A stretch of 64,000 nt of DNA, from NCBI GenBank assembly GCA_963782415.1, contig CAWAJT010000008.1:62001-126000 (forward strand), given 5' to 3'. Source of the stretch: Bog-473 sp963782415 (GTDB taxonomy: Bacteria > Actinomycetota > Acidimicrobiia > Acidimicrobiales > RAAP-2). A program made the position numbers and the translations under genes. Each line of letters opens with the position of its first letter. Position 1 is the first letter of the stretch. The notes under the pieces are model-generated. The model saw nothing but the letters and a program-made list of their open reading frames with translations. It was not told where the DNA came from and did not search any database. Positions 17,786 to 26,119 of the stretch are shown piece after piece.

Positions 17786-18204
17786 GCGGCGTCCGCGGCG
17801 GGGCGGAAGCGGTAGATCACGACGTCGTTTCCGTCCTTGTCCTGGCGCAGCGTCTCGAGGTCGATCTCGACCTCCATGCCGATGGCGAAGTCGTCGGGGC
17901 CGCCCGAGAGGATCGACTGGACACGCGGTCCCTCGGGCAGGTCGACCTGGGCCACGCCGTAGCCCGCCACGTCGGCGTCCTTCTTCCCGAACATCGGCAC
18001 GTGGCAGTAGGTCCAGGTGTGGATGGTGCCCCGCGTCGAGAGGTCCACGTCCTCTGTGCCCTCATGCAGGCACTTGGCGCACACAAGGCGGCGCGGGAAG
18101 AAGACCTCGTCGCAGGCGGGGCAGCGGCTCCCGAGGAGCCGGGGCGGCGCGGCCGGATCGTCCGGTATCTCGAAGAACCCTTCTTCGATGGGGATTCGGG
18201 TCAT
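17782..18204 (-). CDS. DUF35 Zn-ribbon/OB-fold protein, partner of thiolase-like protein
   Basis: A 140-residue protein with a rubredoxin-like Zn ribbon, CPACDEVFFPRRLVCAKC (two CxxC pairs), followed by an OB fold (GTIHTWTYCHVPMFG, GYGVAQVDLPEGPRVQSIL, GMEVEIDLETLRQD). The family serves as CoA-substrate-binding partner of thiolase-like proteins and as ChsH2-type subunits. ATG 18204 is preferred: GAGGAG lies 4-9 bases upstream and the EEGFFEIPDDP block follows. It overlaps the thiolase-like gene by ATGA. Confidence 0.88.
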   Translation of the reverse strand: MTRIPIEEGFFEIPDDPAAPPRLLGSRCPACDEVFFPRRLVCAKCLHEGTEDVDLSTRGTIHTWTYCHVPMFGKKDADVAGYGVAQVDLPEGPRVQSILSGGPDDFAIGMEVEIDLETLRQDKDGNDVVIYRFRPAADAA

Positions 18205-18312
18205 GCGCTCCTCGCTCGATTCGTGGGCATCGTCGGTCGACCGCGGGGAGTTTGGCACAGCCCTCCGGCGGCGGCCCAGCCGAACGGGGTGGCCAGTGCG
18301 AGCTCGCGCACG

Positions 18313-18423
18313 ACAATCAGCCCCGGCTCAGCAATCAGTCCAGCTCGGCAATCAGCCTCAGCTCAGCTCGCAGGCTCAGGGTCGGCGGAGTTCGGTCGGC
18401 GGAGTTCGGTCGGGCGGAGTTCG
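18313..18423. repeat. Low-complexity tandem repeats in intergenic region
   Basis: The first part is irregular, with recurring AATCAG, GCTCAG and CAGCTC words; the second part (18381-18423) is three head-to-tail copies of GTCGGCGGAGTTCG, the third with one extra G. It lies in the 246-bp gap between the DUF35 gene and the LysR gene, both on the minus strand. No function is evident; such sequence is prone to slippage. Confidence 0.7.
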
Positions 18424-18450
18424 GTTGCCGGCCACGGCGCCCCTCGCACG

Positions 18451-19344
18451 TCAGCCGGGGATGGCGACCGCGGCGGACGGCGCGAAGGCGGCTCGGGTCA
18501 GCTGGACGAAGCGGGCGGTGTCGGCTGAGAGCGCCCGGTCACGACACACGAAACCGACGGGCACCGTCTGCACCGGTGTGAACGGGCGCACTTCGATGCG
18601 CTCCTGATTGGCCACCAGACAGCGGTACGAGAGAAACGAACCCATGCCGGCCTGGGCCGCCGCCAGCCACGAACCGCGGTCCTCGAAGACGACCGTCTCG
18701 TGGGGAGTGGTCCCGGCAGACTGCGTCGCCATTGCGTTGATGAGGGTGCGACGTCCGGAGTCCGGCGGTGGGACGATCAAGGGTTGCAACACCACGTCGT
18801 GCCATGTCACCGCGGCAGGGAGATCGGTGCCGAGCGGTGAGACGAGCACCACTTCGAGCTCGGCGACGCGTATGTCGGTCAGTCGGCTGGCGCCAACGGA
18901 GGGGGTCAGTTCGCTGAACCCGATGTCGGCCGTTCCGTCCCCGACGATGTGGATCACGTGGTCGGCGTCGTCGGCCCGGCACACCCGGATCACGAGACCG
19001 GGCTCGCATCGACGCAGTTCACCCAAGGCCTCCGTCAGGAGCTGCCCGTTCGTGGGCGTGGTGGCGATGACGAGCTCACGATTTGCCCGCACTGCCTCGG
19101 CCGCCCCTGCCACCGCATCGAAGGCGGCCAGGGACGCGCGTGCGGCACCCACGATGATCTGGGCCTCCTCCTTGACGACGAGGCGTGTGCCGGCGCGTTC
19201 GAACACGGCGACCCCTTGCTCGGCTTCGAAGGCGTGGATGGAGCGTGACACCACCGGCTGCGTCACACCCAGCGATCGGGCAGCGGCGCTCACCGATCCG
19301 GCGTCACTCACTGCGACGAGATAGCGCAGCTGCTGGATGTTCAT
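18451..19344 (-). CDS. LysR-family transcriptional regulator
   Basis: A 297-residue regulator. The N-terminal winged helix-turn-helix spans residues 1-60 (MNIQQLRYLVAVSDAGSVSA, AARSLGVTQPVVSRSIHAFE), followed by a type 2 periplasmic-binding effector domain (LVIATTPTNGQLLTEALGEL to the end). The length is normal for the family. It is divergent from the secreted phosphoesterase gene at 19438, and the 93-bp gap carries phased half-sites, so it probably controls itself and that neighbour. The effector is unknown. Confidence 0.9.
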   Translation of the reverse strand: MNIQQLRYLVAVSDAGSVSAAARSLGVTQPVVSRSIHAFEAEQGVAVFERAGTRLVVKEEAQIIVGAARASLAAFDAVAGAAEAVRANRELVIATTPTNGQLLTEALGELRRCEPGLVIRVCRADDADHVIHIVGDGTADIGFSELTPSVGASRLTDIRVAELEVVLVSPLGTDLPAAVTWHDVVLQPLIVPPPDSGRRTLINAMATQSAGTTPHETVVFEDRGSWLAAAQAGMGSFLSYRCLVANQERIEVRPFTPVQTVPVGFVCRDRALSADTARFVQLTRAAFAPSAAVAIPG

Positions 19345-19368
19345 GCTCTCTGAGCATAGGTGGTATGC
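19343..19368. promoter_or_regulatory. Phased GCAT half-sites (LysR-type operator)
   Basis: Two overlapping perfect inverted repeats share a central arm: ATGCTC-TCT-GAGCAT (19343-19357, overlapping the LysR start codon) and GCATA-GGTGG-TATGC (19354-19368). The GCAT/ATGC half-sites start at 19343, 19354 and 19365, exactly 11 bases apart, so they face one side of the helix. This is what a LysR tetramer site would look like. Confidence 0.5.
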
Positions 19369-19437
19369 CCGAAATGGGTCTTGTGGCGGGTGGCCGCGGG
19401 TGCTCAGGTTAGGCGGTTCGCAATGGGGAGGTCACGA

Positions 19438-21664
19438 ATGACGGGTCTGAGACGAGCGCTCACGCAGGGTGCGGCCGGAGTGCTCCTGGTGCTCACGGGT
19501 GCCACCGTCGGTCAGGTTGTCAGCACCTCGGGAGCCGCCGCGGCCCCTGTCGTGCGTGCCGCGCTCGCCCCCGGCACCATCAACAACGTCCTCGTCATTC
19601 AGCTCGAGAACGAGGGCGCCACCGAGACGTTCGGACCCGGTTCCGTGGCCACCTATCTCAACGGGACGCTCGTCCCCAAGGGCGAATTGCTCCAGAACTA
19701 CTACGCCACCGGCCACGTCAGCCTCGACAACTACATCGCCGAGATCTCCGGGCAGGCACCGACGCCGTTGACCGACTCGGACTGCAACCTCACCGGCTAC
19801 AGCAACGTCACGCCGGGAACCGACGATCCCAACACGGCGAAGTACCCCGGACAGGTCGACGGGAACGGTTGCATCTTCCCGGCGCCGACGGCAACGACCA
19901 CTGGGGCGCCGACCATTGCCGATCAGCTCGACGCGGCGTCGCCGCCCAACCCGACGACGCACGTGGCGTCCTGGCGGGAATATGCCGAGGACATGGGGAA
20001 CGACCCGACCCGCGACGGCGGTGTGGCCGACCCGCTTGGCGGGACCGATTGCGCCCATCCGACGGTCGGCGGCACGGACGGCGCCGCAGTGGCCGAAGCG
20101 TCCGATCGGTATGCGACGCGTCACAACCCCTTCATGTATTTCCACTCCGTCATCGACAACACCGCCGAGTGTGACGCCAACGTGGTGCCGCTCGGCAAGG
20201 CGACCGTGGGCACGCCCAGCACGTTCAACAGTGTGTCGCTGCCCGACACCTTCACGGGCCACTTGGCCAACGACCTCTCGAGCACGTCAACCACGCCGAA
20301 GTTCGGCTTCATCACGCCCAACCTGTGCGACGACGGCCACGATGCGACCTGCGCCGGCACCAACGTGGAGGGCGGCAACACGGGCGGACTCACGGCGGCG
20401 GACCTGTGGCTCAAGCACTGGATGCCACTGATCATGGCGTCCCCCTCGTACCAATCCGGTCAGATGCTGGTCGTGCTCACGTCCGACGAGGCTGATGTCA
20501 CGGACACGAGCGCTTGCTGCAACGAGCAGCCCGGCCCGAACTGGGCTTTCCCCGGTCACAGCCCGCTGCTCGGCGCGGCACCGACGACTCCGGGCGCCGA
20601 TCCTGGTGGCGGGAGGATCGGCGCCCTGCTGCTCAACGCCGACTACATCGTGCCCGGGACCGTCGACACGACTGGGTTCTACAACCACTACTCGGCTCTG
20701 CGCAGCTACGAAGACCTGCTCGGGTTGACGACCGGTGGGGTCGATGGCGAGGGTCATCTGGGGTTCGCCGCCGCCACCGGATTGACGCCCTTCGGCCAGG
20801 ACATCTTCCAGCCCAACCAAGCACCGACCATCACCACCAATCCACAGAGCCAGTCCGTCGTCACGGGGGGATCGCTGACCTTCACTGCCGCCGCCGACGT
20901 CACGACGCCGAGCATCCAGTGGCAGGCCTCCGTCAACGGCGGGGGCAGTTGGTTCAACGTATCCGGGGCGACGAACCCCTCGCTGACGGTGAACAACCTG
21001 AACAGTTTCGTGAACGGCTGGGAGGTCAGGGCCGTCTTCACGAACCACGCCGGCGCCGCGACGTCCAGTGCCGCGACCATTTCGGTGACCGCACCGGCGA
21101 CCTCCGTGACCCTGCCGTCGAACAACGCCACGGTGTCGGGGTCGGCCATCCTCGACGCGCTCGGCATCGCCCGGGGTGTCCACGGTGCACTACGAGCTGA
21201 GCGGTGGAAGCCTCACCAACGCCGTGATCGCCACCGCCACCCCGACCATCTACGGCTGGCTGGCGCATTGGAACACCACCACGGTGGCGAACGGGACATA
21301 CACGCTGTCGAGCGTGGCGTCTTCGGGCGGCCTCACGGGCACGAGCCCGGGCATCGCAGTGACCGTCAACAACCCACCACCGGTGACCGCCGTCGTCCTG
21401 CCGTCGAACAACGCCACGGTGTCGGGGTCGGCCATCCTCGACGCGCTGGCATCGCCCGGGGTGACCACGGTGCACTACGAGCTGAGCGGTGGAAGCCTCA
21501 CCAACGCCGTGATCGCCATCGCCACGCCGACCATCTACGGCTGGGTGGCGCATTGGAACACCACCACGGTAGCGAACGGGACATACACGCTGCAGAGCGT
21601 GGCCTCCTACGCCGGCGGCGTCAGCGGCACCAGCGCTCCCATCACCATTTCGCTCGGCAATTGA
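19438..21664 (+). pseudogene. Secreted phosphoesterase-family (acid phosphatase/phospholipase C-like) protein, +1 frameshift near C-terminus
   Basis: An exported protein from ATG 19438 (GGGGAGG upstream) with a signal peptide (GLRRALTQGAAGVLLVLTG). The catalytic part resembles the PF04185 phosphoesterase family: NNVLVIQLENEGATETFG, NYYATGHVSLDNYIAEISGQ, LVVLTSDEAD. An Ig-like domain (about residues 460-560) and two nearly identical 95-residue repeats follow. In repeat 1 the DNA reads GCGCTCGGCATC where repeat 2 has GCGCTGGCATC, an extra C near 21163 that throws the frame off; removing it gives a 741-residue protein ending at 21664. Without correction the frame runs on to 21705 with nonsense sequence. 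The enzyme domain itself is intact. Confidence 0.8.
21112..21606 (+). repeat. Two near-identical ~208-bp direct repeats (unit spacing ~286 bp)
   Basis: Copies at about 21112-21320 and 21398-21606 encode LPSNNATVSGSAILDAL, HYELSGGSLTNAVIA and WNTTTVANGTYTL. They differ at only a few bases, one of which is the extra C in copy 1. The near identity implies recent duplication or gene conversion, and makes this stretch difficult for assembly. Confidence 0.85.
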
Positions 21665-21693
21665 TGCCGGCCGGCGGTCTGGCCCGGTGGGCG

Positions 21694-23257
21694 CTAGATC
21701 TCTGACGCGTTCTGTTCCCAGTAGGGATCACGCAGGCGACGCTTGTAGAGCTTCCCGTTGGGGTCGCGGGGCATGGTCCCGGTGAAGTCGATGGACCGCG
21801 GGCACTTGTACTTGGCCAGCTTGGTGGCGCAGTGGTCGAGTAGCTGCTCGGCCAGTGCTCCGGACGCGGCGTAGCCGGCCGCTGGTTCCACCACCGCCTT
21901 GACCTGCTCGCCCCATTCGTCGTCGGGGATGCCGAAGACGGCGGCGTCGCCGACGGCCGGATGCGAGAGCAGCGCCGCCTCGACCTCGGCCGGGTACACG
22001 TTGACACCCCCCGAGATGATCATGTCGATCTTGCGGTCGCGCAGGTACAAGAACCCGTCCTCGTCGAGCTCCCCCATGTCCCCGACGGTGAAGAGATCGC
22101 CGTGGCGGTTGGCGGTCGTCTTCTCGGGATCGCCCTTGTAGCGGAAGTCGCCTCCCATGAGCTTCATGTAGACCGTCCCGACGGTGCCGGCGGGCAGCTC
22201 GTTGCCCTCGTCGTCGAGGATCTTGATGTCCGCCCCCTGCCAGGGGCGGCCCACCGTTCCGGGGTGAGCCAGCCAGTCCTGTGGCGTGGCCAGGGTGCCG
22301 CCGCCCTCGGTGGCGCCGTAGAACTCGTAGATCACCGGCCCGAGCCACTCGAACAGGCGCCGCTTGAGTTCGATCGGACACGGTGCCGCGGCGTGGATCA
22401 CTTGGCGCAGCGACGAGACGTCGTAGCGGGCGCGCACGTCCTCGGGGAGCTGCATGAGGCGGTGCAGCTGTGTAGGCACCATGGCCGTGTCGGTGACCCG
22501 ATAGCGCTCTATCAGGCGCAGCGCCTCTTCGGCGTCCCACTTCTCCATGAGCACGACGGGGTGCTCGAAGTGGGCCGAGAAGTAACCGAAGGACAGCGGG
22601 GACATGTGGTACATCGGCGACGTCACCAGGTGCACGGCGTCCCCGCCCGGTTCGATCCCGTAGCGCAACAGGTTGCCGCTGAAGACCTGCACCCAGGTCT
22701 CGGGGTCGAAGGAGGGGAGCGTGCGCTGGACCGCCTTCGGGCGTCCGGTCGTCCCCGAGGTGTACTGCATGAATTGCCCGGCGACGCGGTCTTCCGGCGG
22801 CCCGTCGGGCTGGCCGGCCAGCCCGGCGGCGAGCGGGGTGAAGCCTCCGATGTCGCCGCCCACGGCGATGCGGCCGGGCTCGGGCACGCCGGACTCGAGT
22901 GCGGCCGCGCCAGCGACGGCGGCGAAGCGCTCGTCGGCCACGAGGGCCTTTGCTCCGGCGTCGCGGCAAGATGTAGGAGACCTCGTCCACGGTGAGGTTG
23001 CTGTTGAGCGGGACGAAGTTCCATCCGGACTGGAACAGCGCCATGAGCACAATGAGCACCTCGGCCCGGTTGGGCAGGAGCATCGCGACGGGGTCACCCG
23101 GCTGCAGCCCGCGCTGGCGCAGTGCCCGCACGAGCTGGTTCGCCTTGGCGTGGACGTCTCCGGCCGTCCACGCCGTGCCGTCGGGATCGATCACCGCGAG
23201 GCGGTCGGGCTCGACCGTGGCGGCCGCCCAGAAGCCGCGCAGCTGCGGCGGGCTCAC
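21694..23257 (-). pseudogene. AMP-forming acyl-CoA synthetase, +1 frameshift in N-terminal part
   Basis: Joined, the two frames give a 520-residue ANL-superfamily ligase. The N-terminal frame (from GTG 23257) reads LRGFWAAATVEPDRLAVIDP and LPNRAEVLIVLMALFQSGWN. It breaks at YIL, where TTGCCGCGAC has one base more than TTGCGCGAC (near 22968); the other frame continues with RDAGAKALVADERFAAV. The ATP loop YTSGTTGRPKAV, YEFYGATEGGG, the hinge DRKIDMIISGGVNVYP and the catalytic lysine in PRDPNGKLYKRRL are all present. It activates a carboxylic acid to its CoA thioester. The start overlaps the stop of the acyl-CoA dehydrogenase (GTGA), so they form an operon. Confidence 0.85.
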
Positions 23258-24402
23258 CGGGGCAGTCCCAGCACGTGCTCGCCCACGATGTTCTTGTTGA
23301 TCTCGGTCGTGCCGCCGGCGATGGAGGCCTGGCGCACCGCCAGGAGGTTCTCGCCCCAGCGGCTCGAACCGGTCAGCGCGTCGAGCCCGATCAGGTCCAC
23401 CGCGAGCGCGGCGAGCTCCTGGTCGCAGCGCGCCCACGACAGCTTGGCCAGCGACCCGCCGGCGCCCGCCGCAGCCGGGTCGGAGAGCGAGCGCTCCGTC
23501 AGGAAGCGCATGCAGCGGATGGCGGCGTACATGCCGGCCAGGCGCTGGCGCAGCACCGGGTCGTCGAGGCCGGCACGGGCCCGGGGGTCGGCCACCAGGT
23601 CGTCCAGCCGGTTGGCCAGGGACAGGTGGAGGCGGGCCACGCCGGCGCGTTCGAAGCTCAGGGTCGTCATGGCGACCGACCAGCCGGCGTGGAGCGGTCC
23701 GAGCATGGCGGAGCGGGGTACCCGGGCATCGCTGAAGAACAGCTCGGCGAAGGCGTGGCCGCCGGTGATGGTGGTCAGCGGGCGCGCCGCAATGCCCGGG
23801 GTCCGCAGGTCGACCAGAAAGCAGGTGATGCCGGCATGCTTCTTCGCCGTAGGGTCCGTGCGCACGTAGAGCTGGCACCAGTCGGCGTAGTGCCCCATGG
23901 AGTTCCATGTCTTCTGCCCGTTGATGACGAAGTCGTCGCCGTCCTCGACGGCGGCGGTGCGCAGCGAGGCCAGGTCGGATCCGGCGTCGGGCTCCGACAT
24001 GCCCTGGGACCAGATCTCGTCGCCCCGCAGCATCGGTTGGAGGAACCGCTCTTGTTGCTCGGGCGTGCCGAACTGCATGATCGCCGGTGCGATGTTCGAC
24101 ACGCCGATCACGTTGACCGGTCCCGGCGCCCGCACGCGGCTCGTCTCTTCCAGGTAGGCCAGCTGCTCGGGGACGCCGGCGCCGCGACCGCCGTACGCAA
24201 CCGGCCACGACGGCGCCGCCCACCCACCGTCGGCCAGCGCCCGGTTCCAGGCCCGCAGGACCTCCAGCGAATCGCCTTCACCTTGGTGGCTGCCCGCCGC
24301 CACCACCTCGGGCGTCAGGTGCTCGGCGAGCCAGGTGCACAGCTCCGCCCGGAACGCGGCGGTTTCCTGCCCCTCGCCCCGCCCCTCCGATGACGACTCC
24401 AT
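23254..24402 (-). CDS. Acyl-CoA dehydrogenase
   Basis: A 382-residue flavoenzyme. Blocks are WPVAYGGRGAGVPEQLAYLE, the FAD/substrate loop WSQGMSEPDAGSDLASLRT, DDFVINGQKTWNSMGHYADW, and the C-terminal FAD block IAGGTTEINKNIVGEHVLGL. It should oxidise an acyl-CoA at the alpha-beta bond, passing electrons to ETF. The start at ATG 24402 lacks a clear ribosome binding site. The downstream synthetase overlaps by 4 bases, so the pair likely activates and then oxidises the same acid. It is upstream of no other dehydrogenase here; a second one is at 58226. Confidence 0.88.
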   Translation of the reverse strand: MESSSEGRGEGQETAAFRAELCTWLAEHLTPEVVAAGSHQGEGDSLEVLRAWNRALADGGWAAPSWPVAYGGRGAGVPEQLAYLEETSRVRAPGPVNVIGVSNIAPAIMQFGTPEQQERFLQPMLRGDEIWSQGMSEPDAGSDLASLRTAAVEDGDDFVINGQKTWNSMGHYADWCQLYVRTDPTAKKHAGITCFLVDLRTPGIAARPLTTITGGHAFAELFFSDARVPRSAMLGPLHAGWSVAMTTLSFERAGVARLHLSLANRLDDLVADPRARAGLDDPVLRQRLAGMYAAIRCMRFLTERSLSDPAAAGAGGSLAKLSWARCDQELAALAVDLIGLDALTGSSRWGENLLAVRQASIAGGTTEINKNIVGEHVLGLPR

Positions 24403-24473
24403 GGGACCGGATTGTGGTCCAGCAACGACCGGTGACGCCAAAGCCGGCGACCCGCCGCGCCGAGCCCAACCGC

Positions 24474-25319
24474 TCAGGCGGTCGGGCCGACGGGACGGTC
24501 CCCGCTCAGGGTGACGCGGTGCATCACGCGGCGCTCGCCCTCGTAGTCGAAGATCCCGAAGTGCATGGTGGCCCGGTTGTCCCAGAAGGCCAACGTCCCC
24601 GGTTTCCAGTGATAGCGAACGACGAACTGGGGGCTGGCCATGTGCTCGTAGAGAAGCCGCAGCAGGCCGTCGCTCTGACGCTCGGGCATGTCGGTGATGC
24701 GCACGGTGAACTTCGGGTTCACGAAGAGGTTCTTCCGGCCGGTCTCGGGATGGACGCGGACGACGGGGTGCGTCGCCGGGAGCAGCCGCGTCAGCTTCTT
24801 TCCCTCCCAGACGTTGCCGTGGCCCTCGGCCACCGCCTGGGCATAGAAGGGCTCGAAGTGGAAGGCAGCGAGCTCGTCGCAGAGACGCTGGAGTGGCTCG
24901 GCCAGCGCGTCGTAGGCGGCGCGGGTGTCGGCCCACATGGTGTCGCCGCCCGCCTCGGGCACCTCCACCGAACGCAGCATGGACGCCATGGCCGGTCGCG
25001 TCATGAACGTGATGTCGGTATGCCAGAAGTCAGTGCGGTCCTTGCCACTCTCAATGGAATGGACCTCCTTGCGATCGAGGACCTGCGGCTCCACGGGGTG
25101 GCTCTCGGTCAACTGGCCGAACCGAGCGGCGAAGGCGATCTGCGTGTCGTCGTCGAGGCGCTGGTCGGGGAAGAAGACGACCAGGCGCTCCAGCCAGACG
25201 GCGCGGATGGCGGCGATGACGTCGTCATGTAGATCTGCCGCGCAGTCGACCCCGTGGATTTCGGCGCCGATGGTCGGGCTGAGGGGGCGGACGTCGAGGT
25301 CGACCGTGCTCATCGTCAT
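24474..25319 (-). CDS. TauD/TfdA-family Fe(II)/2-oxoglutarate dioxygenase
   Basis: A 281-residue protein starting at ATG 25319 (or the ATG two codons later). Iron ligands are in FWHTDITF (HxD) and, near the C-terminus, MHRVTLSGDRP with the 2-oxoglutarate-binding arginine following. Other family blocks are LDVRPLSPTIGAEIHGVD, VFFPDQRLDDDTQIAFAARFG, RLLPATHPVVRVHPETGRKN and GTLAFWDNRATMHF. Members hydroxylate taurine, alkyl sulfates or aryloxyalkanoates with release of sulfite or phenol; the substrate here is not evident. It stands between the acyl-CoA dehydrogenase and the TetR regulator, all on the minus strand. Confidence 0.9.
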   Translation of the reverse strand: MTMSTVDLDVRPLSPTIGAEIHGVDCAADLHDDVIAAIRAVWLERLVVFFPDQRLDDDTQIAFAARFGQLTESHPVEPQVLDRKEVHSIESGKDRTDFWHTDITFMTRPAMASMLRSVEVPEAGGDTMWADTRAAYDALAEPLQRLCDELAAFHFEPFYAQAVAEGHGNVWEGKKLTRLLPATHPVVRVHPETGRKNLFVNPKFTVRITDMPERQSDGLLRLLYEHMASPQFVVRYHWKPGTLAFWDNRATMHFGIFDYEGERRVMHRVTLSGDRPVGPTA

Positions 25320-25395
25320 GGATGCATGGTGCCACGCCGCGTTCGCCCGGCACCCCGCGGTCAAGTGGTGGGTCGGTTCGGATCCCGTCCCGTCC

Positions 25396-25983
25396 TCATT
25401 CGGGCAGGTTCAAGAAGCTGCTGGCGAGGCGCAAGAGCTGCGTCCGGAGCGTCTCGTCGTCGAGATCCGCCACCAGCGGGTGCATGACCGCACCGCCGAT
25501 GGCGGCGGTCAGCATGGCCGCCGTCACACGGGCATCGGACCCGGGGTCGTCGCCGAGAAGGACGGCAGAGAGGCGATCCATGACACGCCGGAAGGGTTCG
25601 TGGTGCGCGAAGAACCGGACGATCACCGGGTCGCCCAGGAGCGTGCTCTCCACGCGGCGCCGTTCCACGGCCAAGTCGACCATGCGCGTGATGAGGACCA
25701 CACGGGCTCGGGTGGGGCTGGGCTCGGCCTCGGCGAGTTCGACGGCCGCCTCGACGTTGGCCAGTTCTGCCTCGGCGGCGGCCAGGACGATCTCTTCCTT
25801 GGTCCGGTACTGGTGGTATACCGCGGCCTTGGAGACCCCGATGGCGTCGGCGATCATCTGCAGCGAGGTACCCCCGACACCGTGGATGGCGAACAGGTCA
25901 CGGGCGGCATCGACGATGCGTGTCTGTGCCGCGCTCCTCGGCCCGGTCCGGTCCTCCTCCAGGGCATGCCCGCTCGGCGTCAC
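25396..25983 (-). CDS. TetR-family transcriptional regulator
   Basis: A 195-residue regulator with a standard N-terminal helix-turn-helix (AAQTRIVDAARDLFAIHGV, TSLQMIADAIGVSKAAVYHQ, YRTKEEIVLAA) and a helical ligand domain. It is divergent from the TTG-started gene at 26120, and two palindromes lie between the starts, so it probably represses itself and that neighbour. The TauD gene downstream on the same strand could be in its operon (76-base gap). Confidence 0.9.
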   Translation of the reverse strand: MTPSGHALEEDRTGPRSAAQTRIVDAARDLFAIHGVGGTSLQMIADAIGVSKAAVYHQYRTKEEIVLAAAEAELANVEAAVELAEAEPSPTRARVVLITRMVDLAVERRRVESTLLGDPVIVRFFAHHEPFRRVMDRLSAVLLGDDPGSDARVTAAMLTAAIGGAVMHPLVADLDDETLRTQLLRLASSFLNLPE

Positions 25984-26012
25984 CCGAAGAGGGTAGCGAG
26001 GGTTGTCGGGCC

Positions 26013-26049
26013 CTAGCCGATCGGCTAGGTTGAGTAGTCGATCGGCTAG
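26013..26049. promoter_or_regulatory. Two phased palindromes, TetR operator
   Basis: A perfect 16-bp palindrome CTAGCCGATCGGCTAG (26013-26028) is followed by a second copy with two mismatches at 26034-26049. Their CGATCG centres are exactly 21 bases apart, two helical turns, which fits two repressor dimers on the same face. The site lies 30 bases from the tetR start and about 70 bases before the TTG start at 26120. Confidence 0.75.
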
Positions 26050-26119
26050 TCACCTGCGGCTATCCCCTCAGGACGTCGCGATCCAGCCCACGGGCCGATC
26101 CGCACAGAGGAGGATCACG

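Noticed and set aside
21728..24223. Long minus-strand frame joining parts of acyl-CoA dehydrogenase and synthetase
   Set aside because: Only a piece of it (synthetase N-terminus) is coding; the rest is a shadow of both enzymes and the join is due to the frameshift near 22968.
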